DNA from: Aquabacterium olei
GTDB lineage: Bacteria > Pseudomonadota > Gammaproteobacteria > Burkholderiales > Burkholderiaceae_C
Length of the DNA: 64,000 bases
NCBI RefSeq assembly: GCF_003100395.1
Contig: NZ_CP029210.1
Coordinates: forward strand, 3,286,001-3,350,000
Direction of reading: 5' to 3'
Part shown: positions 25,207-34,925 of the stretch, piece after piece
How the letters are laid out: each line of letters starts with the position of its first letter
Position numbering within the stretch: position 1 is the stretch's first letter
Translations under genes and position numbers: made by a program
The notes under the pieces: generated by a model
What the model saw: the letters and a program-made list of their open reading frames with translations, nothing else
Database searches by the model: none
What the model was told of the DNA's origin: nothing

Positions 25207-27414
25207 ATGTCCCAGCCCTCTGCCGCCCCGCGCGTCCACACCGGCGTCTGCAACCTGTGCGAGGCCATCTGCGGCCTGCGCTTCGACGTCACCGGCGAGG
25301 GCCCGGCCGCCCGCATCACGGCCGTCCGCGGCAACCCCGATGACCCGCTCTCGCGCGGCCACATCTGCCCGAAGGCCGTGGCCCTGAAGGACCTGCACGA
25401 GGACCCGGACCGCCTGCGCCAGCCCGTGCGCCGCGTCGTCGGCCCCGACGGCACCCCGCGCTTCGAGCCCATCTCGTGGGATCAGGCTTTCGACCTCGTC
25501 GTCGAGGGACTGGTGCGCGTGCGCGAGCAGCACGGGGCCAACGCCGTGGCCGTCTACCAGGGCAATCCCAATGTGCACAACTGGGGCAACATCACCCACG
25601 GCCACCTGTTCTTCAGCCAGTTGCGCACGCGGGCGCGGTTTTCGGCCACCTCGGCCGACCAGCTGCCCCACCACGTCGTGGCGCACTGGCTGTACGGGCA
25701 CCAGCTCGCCATCCCCATCCCCGACATCGACCGCACGCAGTACATGCTGGTGCTCGGGGCCAACCCGCTGGCCAGCAACGGCAGCCTGATGACGGTGCCC
25801 GACGTGCGGGCGCGCTTCAAGGCCCTGCGCGAGCGGGGCGGCAAGCTCGTGGTGCTCGACCCCCGTCGCACCGAAACGGCCGCCATCGCCGACGAGCACC
25901 ACGCGATCGACCCCGGCACCGATGCCGCCTGGCTGCTGGCGGTCCTGCACACGCTGTTCGACGAAGACCTGATTCGCCCTGGCCACCTCCAGGGCCTGCT
26001 GGACCAGGTCGATGCCGTGCGGGAAGCCGTGCACCCCTTCAGCCCCGAAGCCACGGCGGCACACACCGGCATCGATGCCGCCACCACCCGGCGCTTGGCG
26101 CGCGAACTGACCGCCGCAGACGGCGGCGTCGCCTACGGCCGCATGGGCGTGTCGACCCAGGCGCACGGCGTGGTCTGCCAGTGGGCCATCCAGGCGATCA
26201 ACCTGCTGACCGGCAACGTCGACCGCGAAGGCGGTGCGCTGCTCACCAGCCCCGCGCTCAACCTGATCGACATGAAGCTCATGGGCCCCGGCCACCTGGG
26301 CGCGTGGCGCAGCCGGGTGCGGGGCGCACCCGAGTTCAGTGGCGAGCTGCCCGTGTCGGTGCTGGCCGAAGAGATCCGCACGCCGGGCCGCGGACAGGTC
26401 CGCGCCCTGGTCACCGCGGCGGGCAACCCGGTGCTGTCCACCCCCAACGGCGGCCAGTTGGACGGGGCGCTTGCCGGGCTCGATTTCATGGTCGCCATCG
26501 ACTTCTATGTGAACGAGACCACGCGCCACGCCCACGTCATCCTGCCACCCACCTGCTTTGTCGAGCACGACCACTACGACCTCGTCTTCCTGCACCTGGC
26601 CGTGCGCAACGTGGCCCGCTACAGCGCCGCGGTGGTCGAGCCGGCGCCGGGCGCGTTGCACGACTGGCAGATCTACGCCGAACTGGCCCGGCGTTACGCC
26701 CAGCGCGCCTGGGCATTGGAACGAGGCGGCCTGCGCCAGCGGCTCACCGGCCTCCTCACGCGCGGCGTGGTCGGCCGCCTGTCGCCACGCCGGTTGCTCG
26801 CGATCGGCTTGCGGCGTGCGGGCGGCCAGGTGAAGCTGGCCCAACTCGAGGCGCAGCCGGACGGCATCGACCTGGGGCCGCTGAAGCCCTCGTTGGTGAG
26901 CCGCCTGCAGCGCCGGCAGCGGCGCATCCGCCTGCTGCCCGAGGCCATCCGCCGCGAACTGCCCACCCTGATCACCGAACTGACCACGCCCGCGGCCGCG
27001 TCGCTGCAGGGCCCGGACGGTCTGCCGGCGCTCAAACTCATCGGACGGCGCGACGTGCGTTCCAACAATTCGTGGATGCACAACAGCGCGCGGCTCGTGT
27101 CCGGCAAGCCGCGCTGCACGCTGTGGGTGCATCCGGACGACGCCGCCCGCCGCGGCCTGCACGACGGCCAGACCGTGACGGTGGGCTCCCGCACCGGCCG
27201 CGTGCAAGTGCCCGTGCACATCACCCCCGACATCCGCGCGGGCGTGGTCAGCCTGCCGCACGGCTGGGGACACGACCGCCCCGGGGTGGCGCTGCAGGTG
27301 GCCCGGGCGCATGCCGGCGCCAGCATCAACGACCTCACCGACGACCGCCTGACCGACCGCATCAGCGCCAACGCGGCTTTCAGCGCCGTGCCGGTGTGGA
27401 TCGAGGCCGCCTGA
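25207..27414 (+). CDS. Molybdopterin oxidoreductase with N-terminal 4Fe-4S domain
   Basis: 735-residue member of the DMSO reductase/formate dehydrogenase superfamily. The N-terminal iron-sulfur domain is CNLCEAICGLRFDV with a fourth Cys in GHICPKAV. The cofactor domains follow (YQGNPNVHNWGN, LVLGANPLASNGSLMTVPD, LVVLDPRRTETAAIAD), and a C-terminal cofactor-binding domain holds SNNSWMHNSARL and VSLPHGWGHDRPG. The segment where formate dehydrogenases carry the Cys or Sec metal ligand here reads RFSATSADQLPHHV, without Cys, so this is not a classic formate dehydrogenase. No twin-arginine signal is visible, so it is probably cytoplasmic. ATG 25207 is the start nearest the iron-sulfur motif. No partner subunit gene is adjacent, and the reaction is unknown. 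Confidence 0.88.
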   Translation: MSQPSAAPRVHTGVCNLCEAICGLRFDVTGEGPAARITAVRGNPDDPLSRGHICPKAVALKDLHEDPDRLRQPVRRVVGPDGTPRFEPISWDQAFDLVVEGLVRVREQHGANAVAVYQGNPNVHNWGNITHGHLFFSQLRTRARFSATSADQLPHHVVAHWLYGHQLAIPIPDIDRTQYMLVLGANPLASNGSLMTVPDVRARFKALRERGGKLVVLDPRRTETAAIADEHHAIDPGTDAAWLLAVLHTLFDEDLIRPGHLQGLLDQVDAVREAVHPFSPEATAAHTGIDAATTRRLARELTAADGGVAYGRMGVSTQAHGVVCQWAIQAINLLTGNVDREGGALLTSPALNLIDMKLMGPGHLGAWRSRVRGAPEFSGELPVSVLAEEIRTPGRGQVRALVTAAGNPVLSTPNGGQLDGALAGLDFMVAIDFYVNETTRHAHVILPPTCFVEHDHYDLVFLHLAVRNVARYSAAVVEPAPGALHDWQIYAELARRYAQRAWALERGGLRQRLTGLLTRGVVGRLSPRRLLAIGLRRAGGQVKLAQLEAQPDGIDLGPLKPSLVSRLQRRQRRIRLLPEAIRRELPTLITELTTPAAASLQGPDGLPALKLIGRRDVRSNNSWMHNSARLVSGKPRCTLWVHPDDAARRGLHDGQTVTVGSRTGRVQVPVHITPDIRAGVVSLPHGWGHDRPGVALQVARAHAGASINDLTDDRLTDRISANAAFSAVPVWIEAA

Positions 27415-27427
27415 CACAATCGGCGTC

Positions 27428-28027
27428 ATGAACGACGTCAGCACCGAGATCGCTCACACCGCCGCCCGCATCGTGGTCGAAGAGGGCCTGGAGTACGGAC
27501 AGGCCAAACGCCGCGCCGTCAAACAGCTGGGCCTGGGCACACGCGCGCCGCTGCCCGACAACGCCCAGCTCGAAGAGGCCGTGTTCGAGTACCTGTCGGT
27601 CTTCTGCGCCAACACCCAGCCCGCCGAGTTGCGCGCCCTGCGCGAACTGGCCGCGGTGTGGATGACGCGGCTGGCCGAGTTCCGGCCGCACCTGACGGGC
27701 GCTGTCTGGCGCGGCACCGCCACCCGCCTCAACGACATCCACCTGCAGCTGTACTGCGACGACAGCAAGTCGGCAGAGATCCTGCTGCTCGACAAGGGCA
27801 TGGACTACGACGTGGGCAGCGTGCCGGGCCCGCGCGGCGGCGAAGTCGATCGCCTCAGCCTCACGGTGCCGTGCGAGGCGCTCGGCGAGCCCATCGGCCT
27901 GCACCTCACCATTCTGGATACCGACGACCTGCGTGGCGCCCTCAAGCCCGATGCGCGCGGCCGCACCGAGCGTGGCGACCTGACGGCCCTGCGCCGCCTG
28001 CTGGACACCCCCGGCACGCTAGACTGA
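27428..28027 (+). CDS. Conserved protein of unknown function
   Basis: 199 residues, cytoplasmic, no signal peptide or membrane helix. The N-terminal third is helical with alternating acidic and basic residues (AARIVVEEGLEYGQAKRRAVKQLGLG). A beta-rich C-terminal part follows (RLNDIHLQLYCDDSKSAEILLLDKGMDYD). I do not recognise the family. It starts 13 bases after the molybdopterin oxidoreductase stop and ends 27 bases before the TlpA-like gene, all on one strand, so a single transcript is likely. Regular charge distribution and typical codon use show it is a real gene. A role in cofactor or chaperone work for its neighbour is possible but unsupported. Confidence 0.8.
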   Translation: MNDVSTEIAHTAARIVVEEGLEYGQAKRRAVKQLGLGTRAPLPDNAQLEEAVFEYLSVFCANTQPAELRALRELAAVWMTRLAEFRPHLTGAVWRGTATRLNDIHLQLYCDDSKSAEILLLDKGMDYDVGSVPGPRGGEVDRLSLTVPCEALGEPIGLHLTILDTDDLRGALKPDARGRTERGDLTALRRLLDTPGTLD

Positions 28028-28054
28028 TTGCCCGATTCACCCGCCGCCCCGCCC

Positions 28055-28654
28055 ATGACCCAGCCCACCGACGCCTCCCGCCCTGTCACCGGCCGCCGCG
28101 CCCTTCTGGCCCTGGTCGGTCTCACGGCAGCAGCGGGTGGTGCGTGGTGGGCGTGGCGGCGCCAACCGGCCGAGGCCACGTCGCCTGCACAAACGCCCAG
28201 CCCGGGCCTCACCACCGCCACTGACAGCGACACGCTGCCCGCCGCCTTCTGGCAGCGCGAATTCGAACAGCCCGCCGGCGGCCCGCTGGACTGGGCCGCA
28301 CTGAAGGGCCGCCCGCTCCTCATCAACTTCTGGGCGACCTGGTGCCCGCCCTGCGTCAAGGAAATGCCGGAACTCGACCGCTTCCACCGCGAGTTCGGCG
28401 CGCGCGGCTGGCAGGTCGTCGGGCTGGCCGTGGACGGCCCCACGCCCGTGAGAGAATTCCTGGCTCGCACCCCGGTCGGTTTCCCCATCGGGCTGGCGGG
28501 CCTGGACGGCACGGAACTGGCCACGGCGCTCGGCAACACCGCGGGCGGCCTGCCGTTTTCGGTGCTGATCGACGCACAAGGCCGCATCCGGCAGCGCAAG
28601 ATGGGCGCCACCCACTTCGACGAACTGGCTGCCTGGGCCACGCAGATCGCCTGA
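28055..28654 (+). CDS. TlpA/ResA-like thioredoxin, membrane-anchored
   Basis: 199 residues. A positively charged N-terminus precedes a hydrophobic segment at about residues 16-34 that acts as a signal or anchor, followed by a Pro/Thr linker. The thioredoxin fold carries the redox pair Cys97 and Cys100 in FWATWCPPCVKEMPEL; the cis-proline region is NTAGGLPFSVLIDAQG. Such proteins reduce periplasmic disulfides, for example in cytochrome c maturation. ATG 28055 is preferred to a TTG at 28028. Last gene of the run starting at the FUSC or molybdopterin gene. Confidence 0.9.
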   Translation: MTQPTDASRPVTGRRALLALVGLTAAAGGAWWAWRRQPAEATSPAQTPSPGLTTATDSDTLPAAFWQREFEQPAGGPLDWAALKGRPLLINFWATWCPPCVKEMPELDRFHREFGARGWQVVGLAVDGPTPVREFLARTPVGFPIGLAGLDGTELATALGNTAGGLPFSVLIDAQGRIRQRKMGATHFDELAAWATQIA

Positions 28655-28730
28655 AGACCGCGCCTTCCGGGGCAGAAACGACCGCGTTGAACGCGCCGCG
28701 CTTACCACAAGTCACGAACTTTGCAATGAC

Positions 28731-28758
28731 TTGATTTGCGCTCATTTGCCCCTAAAAT
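28731..28758 (+). promoter_or_regulatory. Sigma70-type promoter for aroQ-accBC
   Basis: TTGATT (28731-28736), 16-base spacer, TAAAAT (28753-28758), in the most AT-rich stretch of the region. The predicted start near 28765 gives a leader of about 70 bases. A small hairpin GGTGG-TTTGA-CCACC lies in that leader. Confidence 0.65.
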
Positions 28759-28833
28759 CCGCCTACTTTCATTTTCTTGGCCAGCCCTTCAAACGGTGGT
28801 TTGACCACCCCGTTCCGGACTGTCCAGTCAAGC

Positions 28834-29292
28834 ATGCAGATTCTTGTTCTCCATGGCCCGAACCTCAACCTGCTGGGCACCCGTGAGCCGCAGGTCTATG
28901 GTGCCACCACCCTGGAGCAGATCAACGCCGGCCTGGCCGACCAAGCTGCCGCCCGCGGCGCCGCACTGACGGCCTTTCAGAGCAACCACGAAGGGGTGCT
29001 GATCGACCGCGTGCACGCTGCACGCACCGACGGCACGCAGTTCGTCATCATCAACCCCGGTGCCTTCACGCACACCAGCGTGGCCTTGCGTGACGCCTTT
29101 GCCGGCGTGGCGCTGCCCTTCATCGAAGTGCACCTGTCCAACGTCCACCGGCGCGAGCCCTTCCGCCACCACTCCTACTTCTCCGACCTCGCCGAAGGCG
29201 TGATCGTCGGACTGGGGGCGGCGGGCTACCGCCTGGCGCTGGACGCCGCCCTGGATCGCCTGGGCGCACCGGCGGCCCCACCGCGCGGCTGA
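28834..29292 (+). CDS. aroQ: 3-dehydroquinate dehydratase, type II
   Basis: 152-residue cytoplasmic enzyme of the shikimate pathway, converting 3-dehydroquinate to 3-dehydroshikimate. Diagnostic blocks are [16 protein letters not shown] at residues 8-23 (with the catalytic Arg and Tyr), [30 protein letters not shown] and [20 protein letters not shown] with the catalytic His. Length is normal for the dodecameric type II enzyme. First gene after the promoter at 28731; it precedes accB, an order common in proteobacteria. Confidence 0.97.
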   Translation: MQILVLHGPNLNLLGTREPQVYGATTLEQINAGLADQAAARGAALTAFQSNHEGVLIDRVHAARTDGTQFVIINPGAFTHTSVALRDAFAGVALPFIEVHLSNVHRREPFRHHSYFSDLAEGVIVGLGAAGYRLALDAALDRLGAPAAPPRG

Positions 29293-29403
29293 GCCCCTCG
29301 AACCACCCATCAACATCCCACGTCCAGGAGCCGACCCGGTGACCCGGACGACGCACCACACCCGGGCGTACCCCGCCCGACGCCTTTGCTGGAGAGAGCC
29401 AAC

Positions 29404-29862
29404 ATGGACTTGCGCAAACTGAAAACCCTGATCGACCTGGTGTCGGAATCCAACGTGTCCGAACTGGAGATCACCGAGGCCGACGGCAAGGTCCGCATCG
29501 TCAAGGCCGGCGCCCAGCCGGTGGTGATGACCATGCCGGTGGCCCAGGCCGCTCCGGCCGCACCCGCTGCCGCCGCGGCACCCGCTGCACCGGCCGCCGA
29601 GGCCGCGCCTGCTGCCCCGGTCGAAACCGGCCACGTGGTCAAGTCGCCGATGGTCGGCACCTTCTACCGTGCCTCGTCGCCGGGCGCCAAGGCGTTCGCC
29701 GAAGTGGGTGACACCGTCAAGGCCGGCCAGGCTGTCTGCATCATCGAAGCCATGAAGATCATGAACGAGATCGAAGCCGACAAAGACGGCATCATCTCGA
29801 AGATCCTGGTCGAGAACGGCCAGCCGGTTGAATACGGCCAGCCCCTGCTCATCATCGAATAA
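29404..29862 (+). CDS. accB: Biotin carboxyl carrier protein of acetyl-CoA carboxylase
   Basis: 152 residues. The N-terminal [25 protein letters not shown] is diagnostic of AccB. An Ala/Pro-rich flexible linker at about residues 50-75 leads to the C-terminal biotinyl domain, where the lysine in [12 protein letters not shown] is biotinylated. It carries biotin and CO2 between AccC and the AccAD carboxyltransferase in fatty acid synthesis. An AGAGAG site precedes ATG 29404. It is followed by accC after 15 bases. The 111-base spacer from aroQ is Pro-codon-like GC sequence without a clear terminator. Confidence 0.97.
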   Translation: MDLRKLKTLIDLVSESNVSELEITEADGKVRIVKAGAQPVVMTMPVAQAAPAAPAAAAAPAAPAAEAAPAAPVETGHVVKSPMVGTFYRASSPGAKAFAEVGDTVKAGQAVCIIEAMKIMNEIEADKDGIISKILVENGQPVEYGQPLLIIE

Positions 29863-29877
29863 GGGCAGGCCCCAGCC

Positions 29878-31227
<1,350 letters not shown>

Positions 31228-31251
31228 TGGGCCCTTCCTCGCCACACCGAC

Positions 31252-32190
31252 ATGCCCCTGTTTGAACTCACCCTCCTGGCCAAAGAGGCCGAAGTCGACA
31301 CCCTGAGCGATGCGCTCATGGAGGTCGAGGCCCTGTCCGTCTCGGTCGAAGACGCCGATGCGGACACCGAGCACGAAGAGGCCCTGTGGGGTGAGCCCGG
31401 CATGCCGGTGCCGCGCGAGGCGTGGCAGCGCTCGACGATCAAGAGCCTGTTCCCGAGCGAGGCCGAGGCGCTGGAAGCCGTCACGCTGATCCTGGCTCAG
31501 GACTGGGCCACCGACATCCACGTCCAGGGCATTCAGCCCGTGGACGAACAGGACTGGGTGCGCCTGACCCAGTCGCAGTTCCAGCCCGTGCCCATCACCG
31601 ACACGTTCTGGATCGTGCCGACCTGGCACGAGGTGCCGCCCGCCGCCACCGTGGCGATGCGGCTGGATCCCGGCCTGGCTTTCGGCACCGGCACCCACCC
31701 GACCACCCGCATGTGCCTGAAGTGGATCGCGCAGAACGCGTCGGCCTACCAGGGCCGGACGGTGCTTGATTACGGCTGCGGCTCGGGCATCCTGGCCATC
31801 GGGGCGCTGCTGCACGGCGCGAAGTGGGCGGATGCGGTCGACATCGACCCGGCTGCGGTCGAGGCCGCGCTGGCCAACGCTGAAGCCAATGTGGCCCACC
31901 TGAAGGACACGAACGGCGCCCTGCCCCTGCTGGTCGGCCTGCCTGACCTGGTGGGTGAGGCGAAAGGCGCCTACCCCGTGGTGCTGGCCAACATCCTGGC
32001 CACGCCGCTGAAGATGCTGGCGCCGCTGCTGGCCGGCCATGTGGCCGCCGGTGGCCATCTGGTGCTGGCCGGCATCCTGGCCCGCCAGGAGCAGGAACTC
32101 AAGGACGCCTACGCCGAAGTGGGCCTGCAGTTGCAGGTCGCCAACGCGGAAGAGGGCTGGATCCTGATGACCGCCAGCAAGGCGGCGTGA
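31252..32190 (+). CDS. prmA: Ribosomal protein L11 methyltransferase
   Basis: 312-residue SAM-dependent enzyme that trimethylates ribosomal protein L11. An N-terminal substrate-binding domain is followed by the catalytic domain with GLAFGTGTHPTTRMCLKWI and the SAM motif VLDYGCGSGILAIGALLHGA, then NILATPLKMLAPLLAGHV. Length is somewhat above E. coli PrmA (293). It starts 24 bases after accC, matching the conserved accBC-prmA order of beta-proteobacteria. Confidence 0.96.
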   Translation: MPLFELTLLAKEAEVDTLSDALMEVEALSVSVEDADADTEHEEALWGEPGMPVPREAWQRSTIKSLFPSEAEALEAVTLILAQDWATDIHVQGIQPVDEQDWVRLTQSQFQPVPITDTFWIVPTWHEVPPAATVAMRLDPGLAFGTGTHPTTRMCLKWIAQNASAYQGRTVLDYGCGSGILAIGALLHGAKWADAVDIDPAAVEAALANAEANVAHLKDTNGALPLLVGLPDLVGEAKGAYPVVLANILATPLKMLAPLLAGHVAAGGHLVLAGILARQEQELKDAYAEVGLQLQVANAEEGWILMTASKAA

Positions 32191-32224
32191 TTCAGGCCAA
32201 AACGGTGGCATAAACGAAGGCGTC

Positions 32225-33913
32225 ATGAGCCTCGCCACCCGTTGCACCCATTGCGGCACCATCTTCAAGGTCGTTCAGGACCAGCTCAAGGTCTCTGAGG
32301 GCTGGGTGCGCTGTGGGCGCTGCAACGAGGTCTTCCACGCGATCCCGACGCTGTTCGACCTCGACACCGAACCGCCGCCCCCGCGCAGCGGGCTCACCCC
32401 GCCGTCCAGCCCGGCGCCTGCGCCGACGGCTGTGTCGGGGCCCGCGGCCGAAGACCTCCCCGCCTTCCTGACCCGGCGCAGCGTCGATGCGCCGCCGCCC
32501 GAGCCGGAGGCGACGCCCGCCGTGGCACCGTCTTCGCCCCCCGCTTTCGCGCCAACCTTTCCTGCCACCTTTGCGCCGACCCAGCCACACGACCCCGCGG
32601 ATCTGCCGGGCGAGCCCGCCCCCTTCGTGCCGCCGGCCACCGCGCCCGCCGCCACCCGGCTGCCCGATGCGGACGACCTGCTCGATCCGCCGCTGCCCGC
32701 CTGGGCGCGCCACAGCGCCTTGCGCGATGCGCTCTCGACCGACCCGCTGCCGGCCGCGCCGGCCACCGACTTCGAGCTGGACACCGAGGTGGGCCTGGAA
32801 CCCGACGCGCGCGACGACGCCCACGCTCCCGACCCCGAGGACACGTCGGCGGCCCCGGCCCCGGCCATCGACCTCGACCTGCTGCCCGAGCCCGAGCCCC
32901 CGTGGGCCCGCGCCGACCAGGCCGATCCCCTCCAGGTCGACTTCGACCCGCCGCGCACCGACGAAGCCGACGCGCTGGACTCGCGCTACCTGATGCCCTC
33001 GTCGCGCAGCGAGCGCAAGCTGCCGCGCCGCCGCGCCACCGGGCCCGAGTTCGCCGACGCCGAGTTCCCGAATGATGCGATGCTCGATCTGGACGCCGAC
33101 TGGGCGCATTCCGAGCCCGCGGCCGATCTGCAGGCCGAGCCTGCCGCCCCGGTGGCCGCCAGACTGCCCGAGACCGCAGCCAGCCCGCTCGCCACCGCGT
33201 CGGCGCTGGCGGACAGCGGAGCAACCCTGGCCGCCTCGTCTGCCGGCGACAGCGACTTCGTGCCCGAGCAGCCGGTGCCTCCGCCCAGCCAGCGCAGAAC
33301 GCGCCCCAGCTTCCGCCGCCGGGACACGGCAGGCGTCACTCCGGAGTTCATGAAGCGCGCCGAGCGCCAGGCCATCTGGCGCCACCCGGCCACGCGGGCG
33401 GCCCTGGGCGTGGTGGCCACCGCGCTGGGGGCCACCCTGGCGCTGCAACTCACCCACCAGTTCCGCGACGTCATCGCCGCCCACCACCCCGCCACCCGGC
33501 CCTACCTGGAAGACTGGTGCGCCATGGCCGGATGCCGTCTGGCGCCCCCGTTGCGGCTGGATGACCTCCAGGTCGAAAGCGCCACGCTGGTGCGCGCCAC
33601 GTCCGAAGGGGCGCAACGCTACCGGCTGGCTGTGGTCGTGCACAACCGCTCGCCGATCGGGCTGGCCTGGCCCCACGTCGACCTGACGCTGACCGACAGC
33701 AACGGCGCCGTCGTGGCCCGCCGCGCCTTCGCGCCCGACGAGGCCCGCTGGCTCGACACCGCCGAGCCGCGCACCGACAGCCCGAAACGCCCTCAGGGCC
33801 TCGGCGCGCTGCCGCCCGCCGCCCCGCCCGGCCGCAGCACCACACTGTGGTGGGACGTCAAAGTGACGGCGCTCAGCCCCGCCGGGTACACCGCCGAGCT
33901 CTTCTATCCCTGA
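32225..33913 (+). CDS. Zinc-ribbon / DUF3426 protein with long acidic linker
   Basis: 562 residues. The N-terminal MJ0042-type zinc ribbon has Cys7, Cys10, Cys30 and Cys33 (CTHC...CGRC). A low-complexity region of about 330 residues, rich in Pro, Ala, Asp and Glu, follows. A single membrane helix lies near residues 385-405 (TRAALGVVATALGATLAL), then a C-terminal DUF3426 domain with two Cys (WCAMAGCRLAPPLRLDDLQVES). It is expected to sit in the inner membrane with the zinc ribbon in the cytoplasm. The gene always tends to follow prmA in Burkholderiales; function unknown. The linker is unusually long and acidic, even for the family. Confidence 0.85.
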   Translation: MSLATRCTHCGTIFKVVQDQLKVSEGWVRCGRCNEVFHAIPTLFDLDTEPPPPRSGLTPPSSPAPAPTAVSGPAAEDLPAFLTRRSVDAPPPEPEATPAVAPSSPPAFAPTFPATFAPTQPHDPADLPGEPAPFVPPATAPAATRLPDADDLLDPPLPAWARHSALRDALSTDPLPAAPATDFELDTEVGLEPDARDDAHAPDPEDTSAAPAPAIDLDLLPEPEPPWARADQADPLQVDFDPPRTDEADALDSRYLMPSSRSERKLPRRRATGPEFADAEFPNDAMLDLDADWAHSEPAADLQAEPAAPVAARLPETAASPLATASALADSGATLAASSAGDSDFVPEQPVPPPSQRRTRPSFRRRDTAGVTPEFMKRAERQAIWRHPATRAALGVVATALGATLALQLTHQFRDVIAAHHPATRPYLEDWCAMAGCRLAPPLRLDDLQVESATLVRATSEGAQRYRLAVVVHNRSPIGLAWPHVDLTLTDSNGAVVARRAFAPDEARWLDTAEPRTDSPKRPQGLGALPPAAPPGRSTTLWWDVKVTALSPAGYTAELFYP

Positions 33914-33978
33914 TACGCTGTCAGGTTTGCTCGACCGGCACCGCGCGTGCCGCCCCGTTTCCGATTCGGAGAAATGCG

Positions 33979-34884
33979 ATGTCCGTCCTGATCTGCGGCT
34001 CCCTGGCCTTTGACACCATCACCACCTTCCCGGGCCGCTTCGCCCAGCAGATCCTGCCGGAACAGGTCCACATCCTGAACGTGTCCTTCCTGGTGCCCTC
34101 GCTGCGCCGCGAGTTCGGCGGCTGCGCCGGCAACATCGCCTACAGCCTGCACCAGCTCGGCGGCGCGCCGGTGGTCATGGCCACGCTGGGCAGCGACGGC
34201 CTGCCCTACCGCCAGCGCATGCAGCACTGGGGCGTGCGCATGGACCACGTCCGCACGGTCGATGACAGCTACACCGCCCAGGCCATCATCATCACCGACC
34301 AGGACAACAACCAGATCACGGCCTTCCACCCCGGCGCGATGCAGCAGGCGCACATTCAGCGCATCGAGGCCGATCCATCGATCAAGCTGGCCATCATTGC
34401 CCCCGATGGCCGCGACGCCATGATCCAGCACGCCGAGCAGCTCCAGGCCGCCGGCATCCCCTTCGTGTTCGACCCGGGCCAGGGGCTGCCGATGTTCGAC
34501 GGCGACGAGCTCAAGCGCTTCGTGTCGCAGGCGACCTGGGTGGCCGTCAACGACTACGAGGGCAAGATGCTGGCGGAACGCACCGGCCAGAGCCTGGCCG
34601 AGCTGTCGAAGTCGCACCTGAAGGGCCTGATCGAGACGCTGGGCGCCGATGGCTGCAATGTGTGGATCCAGGGCGAGAAGACCCACGTGCCGGGCGTGAA
34701 GGCCGCCGCCGTGGTCGATCCGACCGGCTGCGGCGACGCCTTCCGCGGCGGCCTGCTCTACGGCCTGTCGCAAGGCTGGGACCTGGTGAAGTCGGTGGCC
34801 CTGGCCAACCGCATCGGCGCCATCAAGATCGCCGCCGCCGGCCCGCAGAACTACACGCTCGACCGCGCCGCGCTCGGCGTGTGA
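33979..34884 (+). CDS. PfkB-family carbohydrate/nucleoside kinase
   Basis: 301-residue ribokinase-fold kinase. It starts SVLICGSLAFDTITTFPGRF. The N-terminal family signature region is FGGCAGNIAYSLHQLGG, and the C-terminal signature with the catalytic Asp is DPTGCGDAFRGGLLYGL. Length and the lack of a fructose-phosphate motif favour an adenosine- or ribose-type substrate; relatives are often labelled adenosine kinase. ATG 33979 has a GGAGAAA site. It follows the DUF3426 gene by 65 bases. Confidence 0.9.
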   Translation: MSVLICGSLAFDTITTFPGRFAQQILPEQVHILNVSFLVPSLRREFGGCAGNIAYSLHQLGGAPVVMATLGSDGLPYRQRMQHWGVRMDHVRTVDDSYTAQAIIITDQDNNQITAFHPGAMQQAHIQRIEADPSIKLAIIAPDGRDAMIQHAEQLQAAGIPFVFDPGQGLPMFDGDELKRFVSQATWVAVNDYEGKMLAERTGQSLAELSKSHLKGLIETLGADGCNVWIQGEKTHVPGVKAAAVVDPTGCGDAFRGGLLYGLSQGWDLVKSVALANRIGAIKIAAAGPQNYTLDRAALGV

Positions 34885-34925
34885 TCCCCCGCGAGGGTGA
34901 ACCGCGCCGACCGGGTTTCTGACCG

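Noticed and set aside
25476..27431. 651-codon frame overlapping the molybdopterin oxidoreductase
   Set aside because: Arg/Pro/Gly-rich shadow frame; the oxidoreductase frame has all cofactor motifs.
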